64,000 nucleotides of DNA from Serripes groenlandicus (taxonomy: Eukaryota > Mollusca > Bivalvia > Cardiida > Cardiidae). The notes under the pieces are model-generated. The model was given only the letters and a program-made list of their open reading frames with translations. It was not told the origin of the DNA and made no database searches. Of the stretch, positions 31,738 through 42,107 are shown in pieces. The DNA lies in assembly GCA_031761405.1 (NCBI GenBank), contig JASEVX010000008.1, positions 45,808,507-45,872,506 of the forward strand, given 5' to 3'. A program made the translations under genes and the position numbers. Numbering within the stretch: the stretch's first letter is position 1; every line of letters begins with the position of its first letter.

Positions 31738-32514
31738 ACTCGGTGGTGTAGTGGTAGAGCGCCCGCCACCTCGGGAGGAGGCCTGACTCGCTGGTGTCAG
31801 GATAAATGGACCAGTAGTACTGGTAACTTACCCAAGAAACCACTTGATATACATTACGACTGACTGGCTAGTGTCAGGATAAATGGACCAGTAGTACTGG
31901 TAACTTACCCATGAAACGCCGTGATATACATTACAACAGACTGGCTGGTGTCAGGATAAATGGACCAGTAGTACTGGTCACTTACCCAGTAAAAGCCATG
32001 ATATATATTACAACAGACTGGCTGGTGTCAGGATAATTGGCCAAGTAGTACTGGTAACTCACACAGGAACCACCGTGATATACATTACAACAGACTGGCT
32101 GGTGTCAGGATAAATGGACCAGTAGTGCTGGTAACTTACACAGGAAACACCGTGATATACATTACGACGGACTTGCTGGTGTTAGGATAAATGGACCAGT
32201 AGTACTGGTAACTTACCCAGGAAACACCGTGATATACATTACGACGGACTTGCTGGTGTCAGGATAAATGGACCAGTAGTACTGGTAACTTACCAAGGAA
32301 ACGCCGTGATATACATTACGACTGACTGGCTGGTGTCAGGATAAATGGACCAGTAGTACTGGTTAATAACCCAGGAAACGCCATGATATACATAACGACT
32401 GACTGGCTGGTGTCAGGATAAATGGACCAGTAGTACTGGTTAATTACCCAGGAAACTCCGTGATATAACTGAACAATCGTTGAAAGCGACGTAAAACAAC
32501 AAACAATCAATTAA
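31738..32514 (+). mobile_element. SINE D with nine 77-bp core repeats
   Basis: Head CTCGGTGGTGTAGTGGTAGAGCGCCC, shortened and lacking a proper B box. The core segment CTGGCTGGTGTCAGGATAAA...CCGTGATATACATTAC is then repeated. GTGTCAG anchors sit at 31793, 31870, 31947, 32024, 32101, 32178, 32255, 32332 and 32409, every interval exactly 77. The last unit runs into the normal tail (TGATATAACTGAACAATCG...AACAATCAATTAAT). The short minus frame at 32316-32510 is an artefact. Confidence 0.95.
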
Positions 32515-32529
32515 TACACTACATGTCCT

Positions 32530-32920
32530 TTTAAATGTGTACCAGGCGTGTGTTTTTTGAACAGTGTAGTTTCAGATCAGCCTGTCAATCTACTCCATCT
32601 TATCAGAATCTACACAAGTGGAACAAAAGCTTCAAACAGGCTTATGGTAGTAATATGTGAACAGTGTAGATCTTAAACAGACCGTGTAAATGCACACGCC
32701 GATATGGGTATACACTCCTTACAAAAGCCAACTCGTATCTTTTTTCAATGAATGAACAGGTCGTTTGTTTAACCCAGCAGTCATTCGACGAATGTTATTT
32801 GTTATAGTATCTAGTATTTATCATACTATTATCTAGTCTATCACTCCAATCAATAAATCAATTATCTAAACTGTAAATATGTCTTGTCGATTTTGATGCG
32901 AAAGGATATTTAAATAATGT
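32530..32920. other. Element K fragment; no gene
   Basis: GAACAGTGTAGTTTCAGATCAGCCTG, TATCAGAATCTACACAAGTGGAACA and GCTTC.AACA.GCTTATG at 32555-32670 belong to the same dispersed repeat as 38915, 43800, 44705 and 45595. The remainder is AT-rich. Confidence 0.5.
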
Positions 32921-32925
32921 AAACT

Positions 32926-33421
32926 CAGTGTGTGTATACCACGTGAATTTTACGTCACAAATGCTACGGCGGACAGCAATATTTTACTTAGGTTTAGAAG
33001 TAAAAACAAAGGTAACTTTTTTATTTCTTCATCATTTTTAATGAAACATGGCCCAGTCTACGCCTCTTACAGAGCCATATCTCCGTTTGTTAACGGAGTT
33101 TGATAAGTGATTTAGTTTCTTCAACCACTTCGACGAACCTTTTCTCAAAATGTATTAAGATCGCCGACAGCCGGAGCATTATCAAAACTGGATTTTGAGA
33201 ACAGGTTCGTCGAAGTGTTTGGAAAAACTAGACCACCAATCAAACTCCTGTAAAAGACCGGAGATAGGACATTGTTAGCGGCGTAGACTGCGCCATGTTT
33301 TATTAAAAGGGGTGATAAGAAATAAAAAAAGTTACCATTGCTTTTACTTCTTATCAAGAGCAATTATTGCTATCTGACGATGCAAATATGACGTCAAAAG
33401 TCACGTGGTATACACACACTG
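32926..33421. mobile_element. MITE F, full palindrome with 5-bp flanking repeat
   Basis: Ends CAGTGTGTGTATACCACGTG / CACGTGGTATACACACACTG. AAACT directly precedes (32921-32925) and follows (33422-33426). Diverged but collinear with 27101-27587. The 72-codon minus frame 33145-33363 is an artefact. Confidence 0.9.
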
Positions 33422-33469
33422 AAACTCTAACTTATTGTTAAACGCAATTTGCAACAACGTTTAAGAATC

Positions 33470-33699
33470 CGCTGTGGTCGAGTGGTTAGCGTCGGGGATT
33501 TCGAAACCGGGTGTCCCGGGTTCGATCCCCAGTCGCGGCACCTCGGTCATGGTGGAGCGTTCTTGGGCAAGGCACATTTTCTAGCCTAGTACTGGTTTGT
33601 TTACCCAGGGATAAATGAATAAGTAAACTGTCGTCGTGATATAACTGAAATAATGTTGAAAACGGCGTAAAACCCCAATAAATAAATAAATAAATAAAG
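33470..33699 (+). mobile_element. SINE E, full-length reference copy
   Basis: Serine-tRNA-like head CGCTGTGGTCGAGTGGTTAG (A-box region), B box GGGTTCGATCCC, body CATGGTGGAGCGTTCTTGGG...TACTGGTTTGTTTACCCAGG, tail CGTCGTGATATAACTGAAATA...GGCGTAAAACCCCAATAAATAAATAAAT. A target duplication of about 16 bp (ACAACGTTTAAGAATC at 33454; ACAACGTTTACAAATC at 33702) flanks it. The acceptor ends pair only partly, so it is not a functional tRNA. Confidence 0.92.
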
Positions 33700-33769
33700 C
33701 TACAACGTTTACAAATCTAGTTACTTATTATATTACTTCGACTAAAGACTTTAAAACCGACAGTAGTTG

Positions 33770-33900
33770 CTTCTCTCCACAGGAAGTTTGGCTGCTTGGA
33801 CACCATACGCTGGCGCCAGGATACGCATACCAGCATTAATGATAATTTACTAAAAAAACGCCGTGATATGACTGAAAACCGTTTATAGCGGCACAAGGCA
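33770..33900 (+). mobile_element. SINE D 3' half, decayed
   Basis: GCTGGCGCCAGGATA, TACTAAAAAAACGCCGTGATATGACTGAAAACCGT and TAGCGGCACAAG match the core and tail. Confidence 0.6.
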
Positions 33901-35890
33901 AAAAAGTAATGTACCAGAATCACCTATTACAATATATATTGTCGGATTGACCAGACTTTATGAGTTATTCGAACAAAGTCGCCAGACGTATGAATGTAAT
34001 CTAAAATTGCAACATTCTTTTTAAACAGACACGATCTACAGATTTTCAAAAAAGATTTGAAATTGCCAATAATACTCTCTTGTTATGGAAATGTCTTTTA
34101 TCCTTTACAATTTCTCATTGTATAATCGAACAAAACTCTTTTAAATCGTACATTACGAAGATGTTAGGAAATTAGAGAAAAGACACATAATGCAATTGCT
34201 CCTTTTCAAATATTATCAAAAACCTATTTTGAAGTAGACATTTAGAAACAGTTATGAAGTATATATCTAAGTAAACTGCTGCCTTTTGCTTTCATAGACA
34301 TGTTTGACATTTCTGTAGCAGACGGGTTTGGAAAGCTTTGTATTTGTTTGTTTGGTATGGGGTTAACGCTGTCTGAACAAATAACAAGAGATTATTAAAA
34401 AAAAAGGTCCGCGGGTCTCGGAAATAAAACAAATAATTTAATTCAACGAAAAACCAACCTTACGTAAGCTCCGTATGTTCGACATGTGTATATCCGCATC
34501 AGACTGCACAATTCGTACACTCTGATCTTTTTTTTTTTTTTTTAACTTTTCGTCAATTAATCACAGAATGTTTTCAAGAAACCTGTGATAAATGGTAAGC
34601 TTTCTTTGTAACTTTCTTTTCGGGCAACCATTTTTCAAACAGTCAACTTTAATACGTCGCTATTTGTTTGTTTGTTTTGTTTTCCAACGGTACTAGTTGG
34701 TTTTTGTGAACAGTATAGGTCAAGATCAGCCTCTGTCTGATCAATAAATTACACCGTTCATACATTATTTGAAGAATCTTCTGTCAACTTGTAAAGATCC
34801 TGATGTCTGAGCCGATGAACATTGTGATCTGAACCTACACTACTGTTCAATAATGCAAACTTGTAATTTATCTCAAGCACTGACTCGCATAGCTCTAGAT
34901 ATAATCATTTACAAAATACTAGAAGTAAGGCCCCCCCCCCCCCCCCATTAGTTTCACGCTCAAATTGAATCACGTGATTCCGAACCGGAAATGCAAAAGA
35001 CCCCTCATTTGGTCGACTCGGCTTCTTAACGTTCCGATCGCGTGCACATTAATTTAATCATAAATACGGAAGGCGTATTTCCTATGAATATAAAGTACAC
35101 ACAACAGCAAAAGTTTCTGGTTAAGACAGTTTATATAGAATATTATTAAAAAAACATACAATTGAATCTAAATAGGCAATAAAGGTATTTGATAAATGAT
35201 TTGGTCATGATTTTTTTCAATATTTTCATTTTTCAAATTAAATGACCGCATACAATCTATCGTTGTGGATTTTATTTATGGCATACAAGTTCAATCGCGC
35301 CTCGGTCCTGTGTTCGATCATCATCAAGAAAGCGAGTCTTAACAAATCATGGATATACAGCTGTTCCCCCCACATGCACACGCATGCACGTCAAACATGG
35401 AAACAAAAAGAACAATGCACGGTTTTAAATGAATAATCCATCTATATTATATTCCAAATATAATTTGTTACAGAACTCCAGGAAAACCAAACCTAGAGTA
35501 AGAGTGATCTGTGTCGACACAGAACAGTCTGCCACCAATGTACCCTTCAAATAAACACATAATACGCATCTGATCAGTTTGTCCATGCTATTGTTACATT
35601 CATATGTCTTATTTCGAGACTTAAAACGAACAAACGATTGAACAATATTTGTCTGACTTTACAAGTATTTTAAATGTTATGAGATGAACTACCAAACAGT
35701 TGAGATTTATATCAGAATGCGCGTATGAGCAAATACCCAAACGTTAATGTTCTTGGACAGAACTCTAGATAAGATGGTAGTATTTCAAATTCATTATTTG
35801 AAACCCAAACCAAAACCCTATGTTGTAAGTACTCAAAAGAATCGTCTCAGTGAGTTCTTACAGCATAGGGTTTGTTTGTGTCATAAAAAA
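33901..35890. other. Mostly unrecognised; poly-C and one hairpin
   Basis: A C16 homopolymer lies at 34931-34946. GAACAGTATAGGTCAAGATCAGCCT at about 34707 is an element K scrap. 35812-35870 is an element L hairpin (CCCTATGTTGTAAGTACTCA/GAGTTCTTACAGCATAGGG). The short frames (35242-35436 and others) have no known motif. Confidence 0.45.
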
Positions 35891-35891
35891 A

Positions 35892-36187
35892 GTCCCGGTA
35901 GCTCAGTCGGTAGCGACGCGGGCTGTCAATCTAGGAGGTGTGAGTTCGAATCCCGGCTCGGCCAACTTTTTCTTTCCGACGTTTGACAAAAGTCAATGCG
36001 ACATGCGTCATTCGTCTTCCACCAATGGGATAAGTCTGTGGAAAAGCAGCCAGTTGCTAGTGAGGATTGTTGTGTGGGGTACTGGTGTGAGAAAACCAGG
36101 AAACACATGAGTAGGTGAACTGGCAGCTGTGATATGACTAAGAAAATGTTAAAAACGGCGTTAAACCCCAATCAATCAATCAATCAA
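35892..36187 (+). mobile_element. SINE A, full length
   Basis: GTCCCGGTAGCTCAGTCGGTAG to CCCCAATCAATCAATCAATCAATTG, with intact A and B boxes. An A7 run precedes it. The overlapping frames 35747-35986, 35850-36110 and minus 35926-36171 are artefacts. Confidence 0.92.
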
Positions 36188-36748
36188 TTGGTTGTGTCCT
36201 AAGGGATATATTGATATTGACCAGTTTTTTTCTTCTAATCTAGTCTTCTGCATTGAGTGGCACTCGATTTTTCAGTTTTGGCAGACGTTTGTTGACATAA
36301 TAGTGAGACAAATGGAAATTATTCGTGGTGATTTAAACAATGTGATCATTTCCCAACCAGAGTTTTGTGTTAGACGCGCTGTTTGAATGAACAAAATACG
36401 ACTCAACGCAATTGTCTTTTCTTGATTATTTACTTTATTCAATGATTTTGTAAATGTAAGATTGTATTGGTTTTATGTATTCGACAGGCAATGCAGTTGT
36501 AAAAACAATGACAGTTTGAATAGAATTGGCAACGTCTATAATAAAGTAATTTTTGTTAGAAGTTTAATTTGTGTTCTCCTGACAGGAACGTATTTTGAGG
36601 CATCTGAACACAGGCAACTTTGAAAAACATTATGAGAAACGGAGAAATTGCTCGTAATGAACAACATTTTTCTCTTTTTCTCAAAATATTCTCGCTCAAT
36701 TTAAAAATGTAATACTGTTCTGTCGATATTTTCCATTCGATCTTTTAT
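36188..36748. other. No gene; MITE B-like remnant
   Basis: 36595-36720 carries GAGGCATCTGAACACAGGC, AACTTTGAAAAACAT, GGAGAAATTGCTCGTAATGAACAA and CTCTTTTTCTC, a decayed hairpin. The short plus ORF at 36192-36386 is unrecognised. Confidence 0.4.
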
Positions 36749-36979
36749 TTAACCCTTTCTTTCATATAGACGCTTTCTGACGCCTCTGCAGCAGGCGGCT
36801 TTTTGAAAACATAGCGACAAAAGAAGAAATTGCTCAAAATGAGCAAATTTCTCCTTTTGCCACAAGGTTTTCCACTTTTAGTCATAGGTTATCCATTGAA
36901 TTATAGAGATTTTCTATTTTTTAACAAAATATGTTCAAAGTCGTCTGCTGCAGAACTGTCGCATGAGGGAAAGGGTTAA
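36749..36979 (-). mobile_element. MITE B, full length
   Basis: TTAA at both ends (36749-36752, 36976-36979). Ends are CCCTTTCTTTCATATAGACGC and CGCATGAGGGAAAGGG; hairpin GAAGAAATTGCTCAAAATGAGC. Inverted relative to 15875-16106. Confidence 0.9.
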
Positions 36980-37057
36980 AGTTAGAATAGGACACATGTT
37001 ATACCGCTGTACTAACGATGTTTTTCGATCTACAGATTCGTCGTTTGAAGAGGAAGT

Positions 37058-38075
37058 GACCGCCTCGGTGGTGTAGTGGTAGAGCGTCCGCCTCGGCGGT
37101 GTAGTGGTAGAGCGTCCGCCTCGGTGGTGTAGTGGTAGAGCGTCCGCCTCGGCGGTGTAGTGGTAGAGCGTCCGCCTCGGCGGTGTAGTGGTAGAGCGTC
37201 CGCCTCGGTGGTGTAGTGGTAGAGCGTCCGCCTCGGTGGTGTAGTGGTAGAGCGTCCGCCTCGGCGGTGTAGTGGTAGAGCGTCCGCCTCGGCGGTGTAG
37301 TGGTAGAGCGTCCGCCTCGGCGGTGTAGTGGTAGAGCGTCCGCCTCGGTGGTGTAGTGGTAGAGCGTCCGCCTCGGTGGTGTAGTGGTAGAGCGTCCGCC
37401 TCGGTGGTGTAGTGGTAGAGCGTCCGCCTCGGTGGTGTAGTGGTAGAGCGTCCGCTTCGGTGGTGTAGTGGTAGAGCGTCCGCCTCGGTGGTGTAGTGGT
37501 AGAGCGTCCGCCTCGGCGGTGTAGTGGTAGAGCGTCCGCCTCGGTGGTGTAGTGGTAGAGCGTCCGCCTCGGTGGTGTAGTGGTAGAGCGTCCGCCTCGG
37601 TGGTGTAGTGGTAGAGCGTCCGCCTCGGTGGTGTAGTGGTAGAGCGTCCGCCTCGGTGGTGTAGTGGTAGAGCGTCCGCCTCGGTGGTGTAGTGGTAGAG
37701 CGTCCGCCTCGGTGGTGTAGTGGTAGAGCGTCCGCATCAAATGTGGGAAGTCGCGGGTTCGATCTCCGACCGGGTAACAGCAACAAATTTAAAATGTGTA
37801 ATAATGGCGCTCAGGGTTGCGGGGTTACCAGTAGGACAAACTGGCTGGTGGCAGGTGAAATTAACCAGTAGTACCGGTAACGTACCCAGGAAGCGCCGTG
37901 ATATAACTAAGACAGTGTTGAAAGCTGCGTAAAGCATCGAACAATCAATCAATCAATCAATAAGTTAATCATTTAATCACAATCAATCAATCAATTAATC
38001 ACCTAATCAATCACGCTCACTCACAATCAATCAATCAATCAATCACAACCAATCACAATTAATCAATCACATTAT

Positions 38076-38134
<59 letters not shown>

Positions 38135-38160
38135 CATTAATCAATCACAATCAATCAATC
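37058..38160 (+). mobile_element. SINE D with a 24-fold A-box head array
   Basis: Order: 24 head units (37061-37732), then a single B-box region (TCGCGGGTTCGATCTCCGAC near 37750), the SINE D core (GGCTGGTGGCAGGTGAAATT...AGTACCGGTAACG), the tail (CGCCGTGATATAACTAAGAC...GCTGCGTAAAGC) and an AATC-rich tail. AAGAGGAAGT precedes (37048-37057) and AAGAGGTAGT follows the tail (38161-38170), so the target duplication brackets the whole structure with one mismatch. Confidence 0.9.
37061..37732 (+). repeat. 24 x 28-bp tandem array of a Pol III A-box module
   Basis: Unit CGCCTCGGTGGTGTAGTGGT plus AGAGCGTC. The first unit starts at 37061 and the first non-unit base is 37733, giving (37733-37061)/28 = 24 exactly. 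Variation is almost only GGTGG versus GGCGG, with one CGCTTCGG unit. Each unit contains TGGTGTAGTGG, a match to the eukaryotic internal A box. The minus frames 36935-37786 and 37030-37740 exist because the unit has no stop in those frames; they are not genes. Confidence 0.97.
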
Positions 38161-38163
38161 AAG
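37940..38163. repeat. (AATC)n SINE tail tract
   Basis: An impure CAATCAAT tract of about 220 bp with ATCAC interruptions and a long pure block around 38085-38140. It is far longer than the 8-20 bp tails of other SINEs here. Confidence 0.9.
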
Positions 38164-38370
38164 AGGTAGTACATGTACTGTAACTGTTATATGATTTTTA
38201 TTTAATCTAAAATTGTTTTTCCGACAATGATTCTTGAACCGGACGAAACGGCGAACTGGGGAATATCTTGATCACACTCTACGGTGGCGTAAATTGATCT
38301 TAATCTACTGTGGTCGCATATCCGAAATGTTTAACTGATGATTAATTTTATATGATTTAAATCTCCAGAG

Positions 38371-38570
38371 NNNNNNNNNNNNNNNNNNNNNNNNNNNNNN
38401 NNNNNNNNNNNNNNNNNNNNNNNNNNNNNNNNNNNNNNNNNNNNNNNNNNNNNNNNNNNNNNNNNNNNNNNNNNNNNNNNNNNNNNNNNNNNNNNNNNNN
38501 NNNNNNNNNNNNNNNNNNNNNNNNNNNNNNNNNNNNNNNNNNNNNNNNNNNNNNNNNNNNNNNNNNNNNN
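38371..38570. other. Assembly gap (200 N)
   Basis: Exactly 200 N, a fixed-size placeholder. Frames reading X through it are meaningless. Confidence 1.
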
Positions 38571-38984
38571 CAACGAGCAATCCGGTCCTCTTGCCACCAT
38601 GCTGAATTCGTAAAGATAAAACAAAAATGTCATCCATTACTAAGATGTTGCTAGACCATATAAAAAACAAGTAGTTTGCAGGGGGAAAGTAAAACATCCT
38701 ACTTGTATACATTGCATACAGCAGGCTATTTCTTAAACTCAATTGTGTTGAAGAGGTGATAGCACGTATTCGATACTTCCGATTATATTAGAAGAGTTTA
38801 AAGCAGAAAATAACACTATTGCTTTTTAGGTTCATGGAATCGGAAATTCGACTGCATATTAGATCGAACGTAGGATAATATTACACGTTATCATCTGTGA
38901 AAAGCTTATGTTCGGATCAGCCTGCGTTTCTGTTCCGTCTGATCAGAATCTACATTAATTGACCGAAAATTCTAACACGTTTAT

Positions 38985-39228
38985 GTGGCTTGGCGTGAAA
39001 CGGTTGTAACTAAAAACCTTTTTTGAAAACCCTGGTTTAGGGGCAATTTTGACCCCTTTGTAAACAATGCAAATTTAGGTGCCATTGCTCAGAACGAGCA
39101 ATGGCACCTAAATTTCCATTGTTTACCAAGAAAAATGATTTAACGCTTTTAAAGACTTTATGATGAGGTGATTAACTTTGGTAATACAATACCAATTTTA
39201 GTTAAAACCGTTTCACGCCAAGCCCTCG
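38985..39228 (+). mobile_element. MITE G
   Basis: GTGGCTTGGCGTGAAACGG at left (the CGAGG start is altered) and TTTCACGCCAAGCCCTCG at right, with an intact GCCATTGCTCAGAACGAGCAATGGC centre. Confidence 0.88.
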
Positions 39229-39257
39229 ATATGTTAACTGTGGACGTCCTGATCAGA

Positions 39258-39418
39258 GTGTGGGAAAAAAGTTATCATTATGGAAAAAAGTTGAAAACAT
39301 TGTGACAAGAGTCGACATTGTCATAATGAGCAATTTCTCCTTGTGCCATAATGTTTACAAAAATGTCATCTGCTGCATACGTATAATCTGGCGTCTGTAT
39401 GTGGGAAATAGTTAACAG
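39258..39418. mobile_element. MITE B remnant
   Basis: GTTGAAAACATTGTGACAAGAG, AATGAGCAATTTCTCCTTGTGCC and GTCATCTGCTGCATACG...GTATGTGGGAAATAGTTAA. The left half is missing. Confidence 0.6.
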
Positions 39419-39502
39419 TTAAAATACCATCCATAACTAAGATGTCGCCAGACGAAAAAAAACCTAATAGTTTTCAGGATACAATAAACCATCTTACTTT
39501 AA

Positions 39503-39715
39503 TTAACTCTTTCAGCGCCAAAGGCAATATTCAGGTTTTTACAAACAATACTGATTCAGGCGAGTCAGCTCGTAACGAGCTGTCTCACCTGAAATCAGAA
39601 TTGTTTGCCTTTTAGTTATCAAAATAGTCCAAAATTGTATTACATGAGAAATGAAGACGCTAGATTTTGAACATGGAAGAGTCTCCTTTAAACAATTCGG
39701 CGCTGTAAGAGTTAA
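39503..39715 (-). mobile_element. MITE C, full length
   Basis: TTAA on both sides (39503-39506, 39712-39715). Ends CTCTTTCAGCGCC / GGCGCTGTAAGAG; centre CAGCTCGTAACGAGCTG. Opposite orientation to 3608-3821. Confidence 0.92.
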
Positions 39716-39845
39716 ATCGCATACTGATGCACTTTTTCTTAATTCAATTATGTTGTAGTGGTGATTTTATGTGTTCAATACGTCCGAGTAAATTGGCAGA
39801 TTTAAAGCAGCAAAGAACGTTATTGGTTTCTATATCCACGATATA

Positions 39846-40165
39846 AAAGGTGCTGCACTCCAGATGGAGATAATAAACAAATGAAATGTTGAAACTTCTG
39901 CAAATATTGCTGATAATGACAACAAAATAAGTAATAAGTAGTTCAAAACTATTTTGGCAGTAAATGTTGAAAAACCGTCAATTGAAAGTCATGAAAATGT
40001 ACAAAATTTGGCTTAGTGGGTATGTCTACGCAGTTAAAATGAAGTATCAATATTTAGATGTTTATGGTACTGGAAAGTGAACCAATTACTCCCAGAATTA
40101 TGATTCTAATACTTCATGACAACTTTTGAACAATTCTAAAACTTTGACTGTAATATCTTTTTTCA
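39846..40165 (+). mobile_element. Element I, right end lost
   Basis: AAAAGGTGCTGCACTCCAGATGGAGA, GGCTTAGTGGGTATGTCTAC and CAACTTTTGAACAATTCTAAAACTTTGACTGTAATATC. It is then cut before the right terminus. Confidence 0.8.
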
Positions 40166-40194
40166 TAATATTTCATGGGCTTAGGTCCACGTTG

Positions 40195-40750
40195 AAATTT
40201 CTGAATTCCTGAATATCTGTTCATTTGCTCCTTCCTATCAGAATATACAAACGTTGACAGTATATAAATAACACATTGCTTTGAATTGGACAGTAATATT
40301 GCCGCAGGCGAGGATAACAGTATTTCTCCGAAGGATGACATTATTACTGTCCAATTCAAAGCAATTTGTTATTTATTTTATTATACCAAAAAATAATAAA
40401 ATAATAAATAATAAAATATAAATAATAACATTATAATTATTTTATGATCTGTAAAATGTTTCATAGCACAAAAGTACAAAATAGAGCGCTCTACATGTCT
40501 AGTTTTAATGAGTTTCATTAACATCCTACCTGCCAGTAAACAAATTTGCATACGGCCGTGAGACAGTTAAACATTTGCATACCGCCGTGAGACAGTACAA
40601 AAACTGTCTCATGGTCACGTGGTACATTTGTCTTGACAGTAAAAATAGCAACCTTTTGTATATGGACAATGAAATTGAGGTATAATAAAAGTTTATATCC
40701 AACGTATGCTAGTCATTTGTGCACGGTGGAGATGTCAATCAGTTTGTGCG
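40195..40750. other. Small inverted repeat and AT-rich filler
   Basis: ATAAATAACACATTGCTTTGAATTGGACAGTAATA at about 40264-40297 is complemented by TATTACTGTCCAATTCAAAGCAATTTGTTATTTAT at about 40342-40376, a hairpin with a loop of roughly 45 bp. A short direct repeat CATTTGCATA.CGCCGTGAGACAGT follows at 40550-40600. The minus ORF 40114-40359 is unrecognised. Confidence 0.6.
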
Positions 40751-41149
40751 GATAATGCAATTGTAATTATGGAATAAAGTTGAAATAATGAGACAGAGAA
40801 GAAATTTCTGAATTTCTGTACAGAATATTATCAGAATATGCACAAGTTGACAGAAGCTTATACTCAACTCATATTAGTCATATGTCAACTGCGGAGAGGT
40901 GTGCGGGTAATGCAATTGTAAGTATGGATTAAAGTTGAAATAATGAGACAGAGAGGAAATTGTCTCACTATAAGCAATTTCGTCTGTTGTCTCAATGTTT
41001 GAAAATGCCGTCTGTTGAACACGTGACAAATTACGCCTGCACGTAGGAAAGAGTTAACGCATAAACACCATCCATAACTAAGATGTCGCCAGACGAGAAC
41101 AAACTAGTATTGAAAAACATCTAACGTGACAAATTACGCCTGCACGTAG

Positions 41150-41339
41150 TGGTGTTCCATGCAGAGTATTATCAGTGTTTCGACGTCTGTGGCCATTGCA
41201 TTGGTAATGTGACTCAACTGGATTACTTTGACGTCGCTTGTCCGTCGGCATTGGTCTCCTGTCTGTCGTTTTCTTTGACACGATAAGACTTATTCGAATG
41301 TGGCGTAATCTGTTCCTTGGAGCACTCTTGTTAATAAAT
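41150..41339. repeat. Flank shared with 56191-56371 (inverted)
   Basis: TTCCATGCAGAGTATTATCA, TTTCGACGTCTGTG, CATTACCAAGT-type blocks, CTGTCGTTTTCTTTGACACGA and TCTGTTCCTTGGAGCACTCTTGTTAA are reverse-complemented beside the MITE G at 55902-56190. MITE G and flank therefore form a duplicated block. Confidence 0.85.
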
Positions 41340-41585
41340 CGAGGGCTTGGCGTGAAACGGTTCTAACTAAAAACCTATTTTGAAATCCCTGGTTTAGGGG
41401 CAATTTTGACCCCTTTGTAAACAATGAAAATTTAGGTGCCATTGCTCAGAACGAGCAATGGCACCTAAATTTCCAATGTTTACCAAGAAAAATGATTAAA
41501 CGCTTTTAAAGACTTTATGGCGAGGTGATTAACCTTGGTAACAAAATATCAATTTTAGTTACAACCGTTTCACGCCAAGCCCTCG
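41340..41585 (+). mobile_element. MITE G, full length
   Basis: CGAGGGCTTGGCGTGAAACGG to TTTCACGCCAAGCCCTCG with an intact centre. Part of the block duplicated at 55902-56371. Confidence 0.92.
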
Positions 41586-42107
41586 ATATGTTCGAATCAG
41601 CCTGCATTTCTGTTCTGTCTGAGCCGAATCTACATTAATTGACCAAAAAAATTCTAACAAGTATAAGCAATTTCGTCTGTTGTCTCAATGTTTGATGCAT
41701 ACGTGACAAATTACGCCTGCACGTAGGAAAGAGTTAACGCATAAACACCATCCATAACTAAGATGTCGCCAGACGAGAACAAACTAGTATTGAAAAACAT
41801 CTAACTGATATCAATTGTATACGGAGGCACTATCCTAAATTCATTTGTGTTGTAGAGGTTTTTATAGCGTATTTAATACTTCCAATTAAATTGGTAGATT
41901 TAAAGAAGAAAAGAACATTATTGCTTTTTATTTCCCCATGCTCGAAAAAAAATCGGCGACGTATGTGCTTGTCCGTAGGATAACGTACACGTAAGCATTT
42001 CTAAACAGTGTAAACTCATATCAACTTGTATATCAGTCCCGTCTTACAAGTTCATGTAAGTAATGTATGCAAAATGGAGATCTTGTTCAGATTTTAAGAA
42101 CATATGA

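Larger units (their letters stand above)
40970..41806. repeat. ~150-bp direct repeat, ~690-bp shift
   Basis: TATAAGCAATTTCGTCTGTTGTC... through GACAAATTACGCCTGCACGTAGG, CACCATCCATAACTAAGATG and TTGAAAAACATCTAAC occurs at about 40972-41124 and again at 41663-41806. A short third copy (GTGACAAATTACGCCTGCACGTAG) is at 41125-41148. The enclosed segment includes MITE G (41340-41585). Confidence 0.85.

Noticed and set aside
33145..33363. Minus ORF of 72 codons, and 27094-27369 plus of 91 codons
   Set aside because: Both lie in the palindromic MITE F and resemble each other only because the elements do.
34931..34946. Poly-C tract as a functional G-quadruplex or i-motif (also 46502-46524)
   Set aside because: Homopolymers could fold so, but they may equally be sequencing or assembly artefacts and have no nearby gene to regulate.
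37061..37732. Cluster of 24 tRNA genes
   Set aside because: Each 28-bp unit holds only an A-box-like half; there is no anticodon arm, T arm or acceptor pairing, and a single B box follows the array.
36935..37786. Minus ORFs of 283 and 236 codons (LPLHHRGGRSTTTPP cycles)
   Set aside because: Translations of the 28-bp SINE head array; the complementary strand holds the Pol III A box and no gene features.
38305..38742. ORFs spanning the first N gap
   Set aside because: Most of the translation is X; the frame across the gap is meaningless.
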